DNA of 64,000 bases from Flavobacterium cerinum (lineage in GTDB: Bacteria > Bacteroidota > Bacteroidia > Flavobacteriales > Flavobacteriaceae), in contig NZ_CP101751.1 in assembly GCF_024496085.1 (NCBI RefSeq), forward strand, positions 3,968,001-4,032,000. The letters are read 5' to 3'. Under the pieces are notes generated by a model. The model ran no database searches. It saw nothing but the letters and a program-made list of their open reading frames with translations, and was not told the origin of the DNA. How positions within the stretch are numbered: the stretch's first letter is position 1; every line of letters begins with the position of its first letter. The translations under genes were made by a program, and so were the position numbers. Positions 24,752-32,837 of this stretch are shown one piece after another.

Positions 24752-26368
24752 ATGCGATCAATAATCTTTTCCATATCAACCTTTTGTCTTGCGATTTTAA
24801 CGGTTTCTTGTGGTAAAAACAATACAGACGATAAAGAACATCTGGTTTTTCGCTATAACGAAAGTGCCAATGTCAGTTCCCTGGATCCTGCTTTTTCAAA
24901 GAGTCAGGCTATTATCTGGCCATGTAATCTGATCTTTAACGGACTGGTTCAACTGGATGACAGTTTACACATCCAACCGGACATAGCCAAATCCTGGACG
25001 ATTTCACCGGACGGAAAGACCTATACCTTCACGCTACGTAATGATGTTTATTTTCATAAAAGCGGATATTTCGGAAAAGACAGTACGCGAACTGTTACCG
25101 CTTCCGATTTTGAATACAGCTTAAAACGATTACAGGATGAAAAAGTAGCTTCACCCGGCGGTTGGATACTTCAAACGGTAGCAGACATGAAAGCGAAAAA
25201 TGACAGCACTTTTGAAATCAGACTACAAAAACCTTTCCCTGCATTTTTAGGATTGCTATCCATGAAATATGCTTCGGTTGTTCCGAAAGAAATTATTGCA
25301 ACACCCGGTTATGATTTTCGGGCCAACCCTATCGGAACCGGACCTTTCCAAATGAAATTATGGGAAGAGAACGTTAAACTGGTATTGCGTAAAAATCCGC
25401 TCTATTTTGAAAAAGACGAACAAGGCACACGATTACCTTATCTGGAAGCCGTAGCCATCACTTTTCTACCGGATAAACAAAGCGGTTTCCTCCAATTCAT
25501 TCAGGGTAAACTGGATTTTGTCTCAGGATTAGACCCTTCTTATAAGGATGAAATTCTAACACAAAAAGGGGAATTGCAACCGAAATACCAGAATGATGTC
25601 AACCTGATTACCGGACCTTATCTGAATACCGAATATTTAGGTTTTCGTATGGACGGAACCGACAAAACGATATTGGATAAACGGATTCGTCAAGCAATGA
25701 ATTATGGTTTCGATCGTAAAAAAATGATTCTATATCTCCGTAACGGAATGGGAACACCGGCTACAAGCGGAATTATCCCCGCCGGATTACCGGGTTACAG
25801 CGCATTAAAAGGTTATGACTACGATCCGCAAAAAGCACGGGAACTCATCTCCGCCTATAAAAAAGCAACAGGAAATCAGAATCCGACTGTATATCTTTCA
25901 ACCAATGCGTCTTACATTGACATTACAGAATATTTACAGCGGGAATGGCAAAAAATCGGTTTAAATGTTCAGGTCGACGTAACGCCTCCGGCCACATTGC
26001 GCCAGGCTATTGCCACCGGGAAGGTTTCATTTTTCCGGGCTAGCTGGATCGCCGATTATCCCGATGCTGAAAACTACCTTTCTCTGTTTTACAGTAACAA
26101 TTTTGCGCCAAACGGGCCAAACTATACCCATTTTAAAAATAAGTCTTTTGACGCCTTATATGAAAAAGCCTTTTTAGAAACCGATGATGCCAAACGCTAT
26201 GAATTATACAAACAGATGGATGCGTTAATCATAGAAGAAGCACCGATTATCCCGTTATTTTACGACAGAGTAGCCCGATTTAGTCGTAAAAATGTAGAAA
26301 ATCTGGGAATAAACCCGTTAAACCTATTACAACTTAAAAAAGTAAAAAAGGTTCCGAATCATTCCTAA
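24752..26368 (+). CDS. Peptide-type ABC transporter substrate-binding lipoprotein
   Basis: Extracytoplasmic solute-binding protein of the OppA/DppA family (SBP_bac_5). The chosen ATG at 24752 (MRSIIFSISTFCLAILTVSC) gives a lipoprotein signal with cysteine in TVSCGKN and a 538-residue protein. The longer frame from a TTG at 24665 would put 29 residues before the signal and is rejected. Family signatures include NLIFNGLVQLD, AKSWTISPDGKTYTFTLRNDVYFHKS, NPIGTGPFQMKLWE and ASWIADYPDAENYLSLFYS. No ABC permease or ATPase gene is adjacent, so it either uses a distant transporter or has another role. The following two-component operon begins 60 bp downstream and seems to have its own control region. 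Confidence 0.92.
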   Translation: MRSIIFSISTFCLAILTVSCGKNNTDDKEHLVFRYNESANVSSLDPAFSKSQAIIWPCNLIFNGLVQLDDSLHIQPDIAKSWTISPDGKTYTFTLRNDVYFHKSGYFGKDSTRTVTASDFEYSLKRLQDEKVASPGGWILQTVADMKAKNDSTFEIRLQKPFPAFLGLLSMKYASVVPKEIIATPGYDFRANPIGTGPFQMKLWEENVKLVLRKNPLYFEKDEQGTRLPYLEAVAITFLPDKQSGFLQFIQGKLDFVSGLDPSYKDEILTQKGELQPKYQNDVNLITGPYLNTEYLGFRMDGTDKTILDKRIRQAMNYGFDRKKMILYLRNGMGTPATSGIIPAGLPGYSALKGYDYDPQKARELISAYKKATGNQNPTVYLSTNASYIDITEYLQREWQKIGLNVQVDVTPPATLRQAIATGKVSFFRASWIADYPDAENYLSLFYSNNFAPNGPNYTHFKNKSFDALYEKAFLETDDAKRYELYKQMDALIIEEAPIIPLFYDRVARFSRKNVENLGINPLNLLQLKKVKKVPNHS

Positions 26369-26371
26369 TTC

Positions 26372-26392
26372 TTTCCCAAATTCCCCATTAAC
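26372..26392 (+). promoter_or_regulatory. TTTCCCAA-type repeat upstream of the second two-component operon
   Basis: TTTCCCAAATTCCCCATTAA carries two CCCA cores 9 bp apart, 37 bp before the response regulator ATG and just upstream of a TAACTTG that could be the -7 element. It resembles the 28422-28445 repeat ahead of the PepSY-like gene, suggesting autoregulation. Confidence 0.45.
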
Positions 26393-26428
26393 TTGCGTCC
26401 ATTTATGTAATCATCACACTTAAAGCCT

Positions 26429-27100
26429 ATGAAAATTCTGCTAATAGAAGACGAAAAAGGACTACGCGAGGTTATTCAGCAATCTCTGGAAAAAGAAAAA
26501 TTTATCGTAGAAACGGCGGCGAATTTTAATGACGGACTTGATAAATTAGGATGCTATGAGTATGATTGCGTAATTGTAGACATTATGCTACCGGATGGTA
26601 ACGGTCTGGATTTGGTTGCCGAAATCAAAACCTTACACAAACAAGAAGCCATTATCATTATTTCGGCCAAAGATGCTGTTGAAGACAAAGTAAGAGGACT
26701 CGATATCGGAGCAGACGATTATCTCAGCAAACCCTTTCATCTGGCAGAACTTCATGCCCGAATCAAATCGGCGATCCGAAGAAAAAGTCATAACGGCGAT
26801 AAGCTGATACATTGGAACAACGTTACCTTATCACCCGAACAACGTGTTGTAACTGTCGGCAAAACAGAATTAACACTTAACCGTAAGGAATTTGATCTCT
26901 TATATTATTTCATCACAAATCCGAACCGACTGATTAATAAAACCGCACTAGCCGAATATGTATGGGGTGATTATATTGATCAGGCAGATAATCTGGACTT
27001 TGTCTACTCTCAGATAAAAAATTTACGAAAAAAACTAAAAGATGCTGCGGCTGAAATCGATATTCAAGCTGTTTACGGCATTGGTTACCGAATGAGTTAA
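26429..27100 (+). CDS. OmpR-family response regulator (PepSY locus)
   Basis: DNA-binding response regulator paired with the kinase that starts 2 bp after its stop. The 223 residues comprise a receiver with the acidic pair EDE, phospho-acceptor D51 (CVIVDIMLPDGNGLD) and Lys in DDYLSKPFH. The winged-helix output domain has LTLNRKEFDLLYYFITNPNRLI and the DNA-recognition part NLDFVYSQIKNLRKKL. Upstream DNA carries a TTTCCCAA-type repeat that is also found before the PepSY-like gene downstream, so the regulator probably controls both its own operon and that gene. The activating signal is unknown. Confidence 0.94.
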   Translation: MKILLIEDEKGLREVIQQSLEKEKFIVETAANFNDGLDKLGCYEYDCVIVDIMLPDGNGLDLVAEIKTLHKQEAIIIISAKDAVEDKVRGLDIGADDYLSKPFHLAELHARIKSAIRRKSHNGDKLIHWNNVTLSPEQRVVTVGKTELTLNRKEFDLLYYFITNPNRLINKTALAEYVWGDYIDQADNLDFVYSQIKNLRKKLKDAAAEIDIQAVYGIGYRMS

Positions 27101-27102
27101 AT

Positions 27103-28404
27103 ATGAAACTTCAGGTTTATACATTACGTTACCTCCTTATCGCCTTACTGGGTGTTATTGCGTTATGGGCCAGTCTTTTTTACATGGTGATTCTGGAAGA
27201 AGTGTATGACAATATTGATGACGGTCTTAAAAACTCAAAACTACTCATTATCCGAAAAGCGAAAGAAAGTCCGGAGCTACTGACCAAACACGAATCGGAG
27301 ATTAATCAGTTTACGATAAAACCGGTTCCGATGGGACGATTTATTGCCCGAAATCACAGTGATGACGACGATGACGATGATAATCAGGATGTGATTTACA
27401 ACGATCATCAATATATGGAATACGATGATGATTATGAGCCGGTGCGTGTATTAAAAACAGTTTTTATGGCATCAGACGGTAATCCGTACGAATTAACGAT
27501 TACTGCTTCGATGGTAGAAGAAGACGAGCTTCTGGAAGATTTGATGACCGCACTGATTGCACTTTATATCATGCTGGTCGTTAGCATTGTGATCATCAAT
27601 TATTTTATTCTGAAAAAAGTTTGGCGCTCCTTCCATTCACTTTTGGACAAATTACGCCATTTTAAACTTGGAACCGGTACTGTTTTTCACGCTCCACCTT
27701 CTCCTATCGATGAATTTAAAGTATTAGGCAAAGAACTGGAAGCGTTATTAAAACGCAACGAAGCCACTTATAATAGTCAGAAACAGTTTATTGAAAATGC
27801 TTCACATGAGTTGCAAACACCGTTAGCCATTAGCATCAACCGATTGGAACTATTCGCTGAAAACAACATGTTAACCGAAGAACAGATGGAAGATGTCGGT
27901 AAAATAACCGATACCCTTTCCAGACTGGTCAAATTAAACAAATCGTTGTTAATGCTGTCAAAAATTGAGAACAGACAATTTCCGGATGAAGAAGACATCG
28001 ATTTTAATGAATTAACCGAACAAATTGCATCCGACTTTGATGATTTTGCGGCATTTAAATCCGTTTCCTTACACATTGATCAAAAGGAACCGTTGACGTT
28101 TAAAATGAACAAAGGACTGGCAGTAACACTTTTAAGCAATCTGATCAAAAATGCCATATTACACAATCAAACAGGCGGCACAGTTGCAATTACACTATCC
28201 GAAAAACAATTGATCATTCGGAATTCCGGTTCCGACCAACCGTTAGATCCTGATTTTATTTTTAATCGTTTTGCCCGTCACGGTACCAATGAACACTCCA
28301 CAGGATTGGGATTAGCCATCGTACAATCGATTATTTCCAATTATAATTTGTATATTACATACACCTTTGACAAGGAACATGTTTTTACTATTACGTTCCC
28401 ATAA
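27103..28404 (+). CDS. Sensor histidine kinase with acidic periplasmic domain
   Basis: Membrane sensor kinase, partner of the regulator immediately upstream. The 433 residues comprise TM1 (about 8-30), a periplasmic domain of about 120 residues, TM2 (about 148-170, ALIALYIMLVVSIVIINYF), HisKA with H235 (ENASHELQTPLAIS), and HATPase_c with N box (NLIKNAILHN) and G2 (STGLGLAIVQS). The usual G1 motif DxGxG is reduced to RNSGSDQPLD, as seen in several Bacteroidota kinases of this type. The periplasmic domain holds a run of seven Asp (residues 87-93) and a second acidic patch (YDDDYEP), suitable for sensing cations or cationic peptides; that is inference only. Confidence 0.92.
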   Translation: MKLQVYTLRYLLIALLGVIALWASLFYMVILEEVYDNIDDGLKNSKLLIIRKAKESPELLTKHESEINQFTIKPVPMGRFIARNHSDDDDDDDNQDVIYNDHQYMEYDDDYEPVRVLKTVFMASDGNPYELTITASMVEEDELLEDLMTALIALYIMLVVSIVIINYFILKKVWRSFHSLLDKLRHFKLGTGTVFHAPPSPIDEFKVLGKELEALLKRNEATYNSQKQFIENASHELQTPLAISINRLELFAENNMLTEEQMEDVGKITDTLSRLVKLNKSLLMLSKIENRQFPDEEDIDFNELTEQIASDFDDFAAFKSVSLHIDQKEPLTFKMNKGLAVTLLSNLIKNAILHNQTGGTVAITLSEKQLIIRNSGSDQPLDPDFIFNRFARHGTNEHSTGLGLAIVQSIISNYNLYITYTFDKEHVFTITFP

Positions 28405-28421
28405 AAAAAAGTTCTTTTTTG

Positions 28422-28445
28422 TTTTTCCCAATTGTTTCCCAATTC
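28422..28445 (+). promoter_or_regulatory. Direct TTTCCCAATT repeats ahead of the PepSY-like gene
   Basis: TTTCCCAATT occurs twice with an 11-bp period (start to start), the spacing typical of OmpR-family operators, just upstream of a -7-like TAATCTTG. It is the best candidate binding site for the response regulator encoded at 26429. Confidence 0.5.
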
Positions 28446-28485
28446 AGGTTGTAATCTTGTATCAAATTTAAAAATCAATACAATT

Positions 28486-28938
28486 ATGAAAACAATATTG
28501 AAATCCAATTTGACCCCGGTTGTACTATTATTAATCCTATTAACCGGATTTACCGTACAAGCACAAAAAACCAATATCAAAATGGCACAGTTACCGGCTA
28601 ATGCGCAAAACTTTTTGAAAAAGCATTATCCGAAACAAACACCGAATTATATTTTGAAAGACGAAGAGACCTTTTCTCTGGACTATAAAGTACAATTAGC
28701 AGACGGTACTGAAATTGAATTTGACCGAAAAGGAAACTGGGAAGAAGTAGACGGCAATAAAAACACTATTCCGAACAGCATCATACCGGCACCGATTCTA
28801 ACGTATGTCCAAAATCACTACAAAGGTGCAGCGATTGTAAAAATCGATAAAGGAGCCTGGGATTATGAAGTGGACCTGAATAATGGCCTGGAGCTAAAAT
28901 TCAATTCTAAGGGAGAATTTTTACGAGTTGATGATTAA
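28486..28938 (+). CDS. Exported PepSY-like (DUF2874-type) protein
   Basis: Small periplasmic protein of the PepSY-like, beta-lactamase-inhibitor-like fold; exact function unknown. The ATG at 28486 (MKTILKSNLTPVVLLLILLT) gives 150 residues with a signal peptide ending FTVQAQ; the upstream in-frame ATG at 28432 falls inside the regulator repeat and is not used. Two tandem repeats are visible: LPANAQNFLKKHYP followed by DYKVQLADGTEIEFDRKGNWEEVDG, then APILTYVQNHYKG followed by DYEVDLNNGLELKFNSKGEFLRVDD. Related proteins often sit beside two-component genes, as here. The upstream direct repeat suggests control by the adjacent response regulator. It ends in a hairpin shared with aspA. Confidence 0.87.
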   Translation: MKTILKSNLTPVVLLLILLTGFTVQAQKTNIKMAQLPANAQNFLKKHYPKQTPNYILKDEETFSLDYKVQLADGTEIEFDRKGNWEEVDGNKNTIPNSIIPAPILTYVQNHYKGAAIVKIDKGAWDYEVDLNNGLELKFNSKGEFLRVDD

Positions 28939-28950
28939 GCTTACAGATAT

Positions 28951-28981
28951 AAAAAAACCGAACAATATGTTCTGTTTTTTT
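28951..28981. terminator. Bidirectional terminator between PepSY-like gene and aspA
   Basis: AAAAAAC-c-GAACA / TGTTC-t-GTTTTTT stem with a 3-nt loop and one mismatch, with A and T runs on both sides. Confidence 0.8.
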
Positions 28982-28985
28982 ATTT

Positions 28986-30377
28986 TTATCCTTTAGGTGC
29001 CAGCATATTTTCAGGATTCAGAATATCATCCAACTGTTCTTTGGAAAGAATATTATGCTCCAAAACCAAATTGTATACACTCTTCCCGGATTCCAATGCT
29101 TCTTTTGCAATTTTGGTACTATTTTTATATCCGATATACGGATTCAATGCCGTTACAATACCAATACTGTGCAACACCATTTCACGACAATGTTCAACAT
29201 TAGCTGTAATGCCATCAACACATTTCATTCGCAATGTATCCATACCATTTGCTAACAACTCCATCGATTCCATAATAGCATACGTCAATACCGGTTCCAT
29301 TACATTTAACTGTAACTGTCCTGCTTCTGCCGCCATAGTAACTGTCAGATCATTTCCGATTACACGGTAACATACCTGATTCATTACTTCCGGAATAACC
29401 GGATTTACTTTCCCCGGCATAATAGAAGACCCCGGTTGCATCGGCGGTAAATTGATTTCATTTAATCCGCAACGCGGTCCGGATGAAAGCAATCGCAAGT
29501 CGTTACAAATCTTAGAAATTTTGATCGCCATTCTTTTTAAGGCAGAAGAATAGATCACATATGATCCGGTATCCGGTGTCGCTTCAATCAGATTAGGTGC
29601 CGATACAAAAGGATGTCCGGAAATTTTAGCCAGGTTTTCAGCACATAACTTTGCGTAACCCGGAACAGCGTTTAATCCGGTTCCGATAGCCGTTGCGCCC
29701 ATATTAATTTCAAAAAACAAAGCTGAATTCTGATTTAATCGTTCGATTTCTTCTTCCAGATTCGCCGCAAAAGCTTCGAATTCCTGTCCTAATGTCATCG
29801 GAACGGCATCCTGCAACTGTGTACGTCCCATTTTCAATACCGATTTAAATTCTTCTCCTTTTTTACGGAAAGAAGCAATCAATAATTTTAAATGGCCGAT
29901 CAATTTAACATTCGAATTAATTGCAGCCAGCTTTATCGAAGTCGGATATGCATCATTAGTTGACTGAGAAAGATTAACATGATCATTCGGTGAACAATAC
30001 TGATATTCCCCTTTCTGATACCCCATTATTTCCAGTGCTCTGTTAGCCAATACTTCATTAATATTCATATTGGTTGATGTTCCGGCTCCGCCCTGTATCA
30101 TATCGACAGGAAATTCTTTATCAAATTTCCCTTCAATCACTTCTTTAGCCGCTGTAACTATAGCATTTTTTATTTTTTCATCCAGTAAACCAAGTGTAAA
30201 ATTGGTTTCGGCCGCTGCCCATTTTACATAGGCTAACCCTTTAATAAACTCCGGATACTGAAATAACCGAACTCCTGAAATATGGAAATTATCAATTGCG
30301 CGTTGGGTTTGAATCCCGTAATATGCCTTTTCAGGAACATTTAAATCCCCTAACAAATCGTTTTCAAGTCTATACAT
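28986..30377 (-). CDS. aspA: Aspartate ammonia-lyase
   Basis: Interconverts L-aspartate with fumarate and ammonia in the cytoplasm, linking amino-acid and TCA metabolism. The 463-residue protein shows the fumarase/aspartase superfamily signatures: GGAGTSTNMNINEVLANRA, the substrate-binding NDHVNLSQSTND, and the mobile catalytic loop GSSIMPGKVNPVIPEV with its active-site Ser. QLQLNVMEPV and the start MYRLENDLLGDLNVPEKAYYG fit aspartase better than fumarase C, which typically begins RIEKDTMG. The protein is slightly shorter than the E. coli enzyme at the C terminus. It is monocistronic, sharing a terminator with the convergent PepSY-like gene. Confidence 0.92.
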   Translation of the reverse strand: MYRLENDLLGDLNVPEKAYYGIQTQRAIDNFHISGVRLFQYPEFIKGLAYVKWAAAETNFTLGLLDEKIKNAIVTAAKEVIEGKFDKEFPVDMIQGGAGTSTNMNINEVLANRALEIMGYQKGEYQYCSPNDHVNLSQSTNDAYPTSIKLAAINSNVKLIGHLKLLIASFRKKGEEFKSVLKMGRTQLQDAVPMTLGQEFEAFAANLEEEIERLNQNSALFFEINMGATAIGTGLNAVPGYAKLCAENLAKISGHPFVSAPNLIEATPDTGSYVIYSSALKRMAIKISKICNDLRLLSSGPRCGLNEINLPPMQPGSSIMPGKVNPVIPEVMNQVCYRVIGNDLTVTMAAEAGQLQLNVMEPVLTYAIMESMELLANGMDTLRMKCVDGITANVEHCREMVLHSIGIVTALNPYIGYKNSTKIAKEALESGKSVYNLVLEHNILSKEQLDDILNPENMLAPKG

Positions 30378-30472
30378 TGTAAGATAATTTTTGAATTACT
30401 ACATTTTAAAGATACTGCTTATTTTAGAGATTTTGCTTTGCCTTTCGTTAAATTTAAAACAAGATCCAACAA

Positions 30473-30503
30473 AAAACCACAACCGTTTCACAGTTGTGGT
30501 CGT
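30473..30503 (-). terminator. Terminator of the alternative glmU gene
   Basis: On the minus strand CCACAAC / GTTGTGG flank a 9-nt loop and are followed by six T residues. Confidence 0.82.
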
Positions 30504-30529
30504 TTAACCTTATTTTGTTTTAAAATGAC

Positions 30530-31699
30530 CTAGCGCCATTTTTTAGTTTCTTCAAATACATGCTCTAGTATTAACTGGTCTTGTTCCGTAAAAGGTATAT
30601 TACGTCTGGACATAACCGTTTTCGCAGTTGCAAACGCTTTTTCAGGTATATATTCGGTAAATCCGTCAGCTCCCCCCCATGAAAAACTCGGAATAAAGTT
30701 TTTCGGAAAACCGCCGCCGTAAATATTAGCACATACACCTACCACCGTACCGGTATTAAACATGGTATTAATTCCGCATTTACTGTGATCTCCCATCATC
30801 AGACCGCAAAACTGCAATCCTGTCTTAATCATTGCTTCTGCTTCATAACTCCACAATTTCACCTCTTCGTAGTTATTCTTCAAATTGGAATTATTACTAT
30901 CAGCGCCCATGTTACACCATTCTCCTAAAACAGAATTCCCTAAAAATCCGTCATGTCCTTTATTAGAATACGCAAACAATACCGAGTTACTGATTTCGCC
31001 TCCTACTCTGCAATGTGGTCCGACAGTTGTAGCGCCGTAGATTTTCGTTGCCAGTTTTACCTGAGCTTCTTCACATAACGCAAAGGGTCCGCGAATTACG
31101 GTACCTTCCATAATTTCGCTGTTTTTCCCGATATAAATCGGTCCGGTAGCTGCGTTTAGCGTTACAAACTCCAGTTTAGCGCCTTCCTCGATAAAAATAT
31201 TTTCCGGAGCTATTACGTTCACGCTTTTCGGAATGGGTTGCGAAATCCGCCCTTCCGTAAGCAAGTCAAAATCTTCCCGTAAAGCGATGTCATTTTTCTT
31301 AAAAATATCCCACGTATGCTCTATTTTGATACAATCATCTGTATATTCAATAATCTCATAAAGATCAAAATCTACTTCTTCCTGTGTATCCTGCGTATAA
31401 AATGCAATTACATCGTCATTATGAAAGACGGCCTGATTCGGTTCCAGATTTGTGATCATTTCCGTCAATATTTCATTCGGTAAAAACGAAGCATTGATCA
31501 TTATGTTTTTTTCCATTTCCACCATCGGGAATTTTTCCATCAGGTATTCTTCGGTTAATGTAGTTGTGGTATAACCCAGGAATTTTTCCCATTTTTCCCG
31601 AATGGTCAGGATTCCGATTCGGATATCAGCTACCGGTCGGGTAAACGTAAAAGGTAGCAGTGCCTCTCGGACAGCTCCGTCAAAAAGTATGTAGTTCAT
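30530..31699 (-). CDS. Alternative GlmU-family sugar nucleotidyltransferase/acyltransferase
   Basis: Probably a bifunctional UDP-N-acetylglucosamine-forming enzyme of the alternative bacterial GlmU type common in Bacteroidota, which would feed peptidoglycan and polysaccharide synthesis. The 389 residues begin MNYILFDGAVREALLPFTFT then RPVADIRIGILTIREKWE. This replaces the classical GxGTRM loop with the FTFTRPVADIRIGI signature of this family. From about residue 165 onward, hexapeptide repeats form a left-handed beta helix (FIEEGAKLEFVTLNA, IYIGKNSEIMEGTVIRGP, VKLATKIYGATTVGPHCRVG). Family assignment is confident; the substrate is inferred from relatives. The rpmE2 gene is upstream behind a terminator. 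Confidence 0.88.
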   Translation of the reverse strand: MNYILFDGAVREALLPFTFTRPVADIRIGILTIREKWEKFLGYTTTTLTEEYLMEKFPMVEMEKNIMINASFLPNEILTEMITNLEPNQAVFHNDDVIAFYTQDTQEEVDFDLYEIIEYTDDCIKIEHTWDIFKKNDIALREDFDLLTEGRISQPIPKSVNVIAPENIFIEEGAKLEFVTLNAATGPIYIGKNSEIMEGTVIRGPFALCEEAQVKLATKIYGATTVGPHCRVGGEISNSVLFAYSNKGHDGFLGNSVLGEWCNMGADSNNSNLKNNYEEVKLWSYEAEAMIKTGLQFCGLMMGDHSKCGINTMFNTGTVVGVCANIYGGGFPKNFIPSFSWGGADGFTEYIPEKAFATAKTVMSRRNIPFTEQDQLILEHVFEETKKWR

Positions 31700-31756
31700 C
31701 TGTTATTGCCGTATGATTCGTTACCAAAGTTACAAAGTTTTCTTTCAGATATAAAA

Positions 31757-31790
31757 ATAAAAAAAGCTTCCCGTTAAGGAAGCTTCTTTT
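31757..31790 (-). terminator. Terminator of rpmE2
   Basis: On the minus strand GAAGCTTCC / GGGAAGCTT stem followed by TTTTTTTATTTTTA. Confidence 0.85.
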
Positions 31791-31806
31791 AAATTTTGAA
31801 CACTTA

Positions 31807-32058
31807 TTACTTACTAAATTTAGCGTATTTGTTTTTGAATTTATCAATACGTCCAGCAGTATCGATAAGTTTCGATTTACCAGTATAAAATGGGTGAGAC
31901 GTTCTTGAAATCTCCATTTTATACACTGGATATTCAACACCATCAACTTCGATAGTTTCTTTAGTTTCTACTGTAGATTTAGTAATGAATACATCTTCAT
32001 TTGACATATCTTTAAATGCTACTAATCTGTAATTTTCCGGGTGAATTCCTTTTTTCAT
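31807..32058 (-). CDS. rpmE2: 50S ribosomal protein bL31, type B
   Basis: Component of the large ribosomal subunit. The 83-residue protein begins [20 protein letters not shown] and ends [21 protein letters not shown] plus a basic tail. It lacks the CxxC zinc-binding pair of type A L31, which marks it as the zinc-independent type B form. In many bacteria such paralogues are induced under zinc limitation, but Bacteroidota often carry only the type B copy, so regulation by zinc should not be assumed. It has its own promoter (32168-32197), a leader of about 100 nt and a terminator. Confidence 0.96.
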   Translation of the reverse strand: MKKGIHPENYRLVAFKDMSNEDVFITKSTVETKETIEVDGVEYPVYKMEISRTSHPFYTGKSKLIDTAGRIDKFKNKYAKFSK

Positions 32059-32167
32059 GATGTAAATCTTTTATTGGTGGTTGTAACCTGTTTTGAAGCT
32101 TTTGTTTTTCAAAAAGGTATAAACAGTCTACAACTTTTTGTTTATAATCTTTTTTTATTTCAGGCTG

Positions 32168-32197
32168 CAAATGTACAACTAATTTTGAAATATCAAA
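32168..32197 (-). promoter_or_regulatory. Bacteroidota-type promoter of rpmE2
   Basis: On the minus strand TTTG (complement of 32194-32197) and TACATTTG (complement of 32168-32175) are separated by 18 bp, a close match to the -33/-7 consensus. Confidence 0.68.
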
Positions 32198-32263
32198 TCT
32201 TTACTCCGATTTTTTTGGTTTTTGATGCTGTATAATTTTTAGTGCTGCTATAAAGGTAATTCT

Positions 32264-32271
32264 TATATTTG
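32264..32271 (+). promoter_or_regulatory. -7 element of the DUF4199 operon
   Basis: TATATTTG fits TAnnTTTG, 29 bp before the ATG at 32301. The upstream TTTTT near 32236-32240 may act as a weak -33 element. Confidence 0.5.
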
Positions 32272-32300
32272 TAAATTAATTAACCAAAAACTAAATTTTT

Positions 32301-32828
32301 ATGAATGCTACAATCAAAAAAAACGGGATTAATTTTGGTATCATAATGGGTGTATTCTCCATTTTAATCACTACTTTAATTTATGCAATCGATGTGTCAT
32401 TATTTGTTAATCCCTGGATAGGAATTGCAAGCATTATTATTTACATTATTTTGGGAATCGTGTTACTTTCCAAAACTAAAAAAGAATTGGGAAGCATCAC
32501 GTTTAAAGAGGCTTTTACCGTTTACTTTTTAGCAGCTGCTATCGGTGCGGTACTATCGGTTTTATTCAATATTATTTTATTTAATTTTATTGATCCTTCC
32601 GCAAAAGAAACCATCAGCGAGATGACCATTCAATATACCGTGGATATGCTTAAAAAATTCAATACGCCTACTTCAGCGATAAAGGAGACTATTGAAAAAA
32701 TGAAAGAAACTGACAATTACAGTATTCCAAGCCAGTTAAAAGGATTGGTTTTCAGTTTTGTTTTCAGCGCAATATTCGGTGCTATTCTGGCTCTGATTTT
32801 CAAAAACAAAACCACTACATTAGAATAA
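32301..32828 (+). CDS. DUF4199 membrane protein
   Basis: Uncharacterised inner-membrane protein of 175 residues. Four hydrophobic helices are visible: about 12-32 (FGIIMGVFSILITTLIYAI), 36-58 (NPWIGIASIIIYIILGIVLL), 70-95 (AFTVYFLAAAIGAVLSVLFN) and 148-168 (LVFSFVFSAIFGAILALIF). A soluble amphipathic stretch between the last two contains TPTSAIKETIEKMKE. The FKEAF motif after the second helix is typical of the family. The glycosyltransferase gene starts 10 bp after its stop; in flavobacteria DUF4199 genes frequently precede such glycosyltransferases, which supports a shared envelope role, but no function is established. Confidence 0.9.
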   Translation: MNATIKKNGINFGIIMGVFSILITTLIYAIDVSLFVNPWIGIASIIIYIILGIVLLSKTKKELGSITFKEAFTVYFLAAAIGAVLSVLFNIILFNFIDPSAKETISEMTIQYTVDMLKKFNTPTSAIKETIEKMKETDNYSIPSQLKGLVFSFVFSAIFGAILALIFKNKTTTLE

Positions 32829-32837
32829 AAAAATTAA

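Noticed and set aside
27777..28076. 99-residue antisense frame within the histidine kinase gene
   Set aside because: A shadow of the coding strand, without start context or recognisable features.
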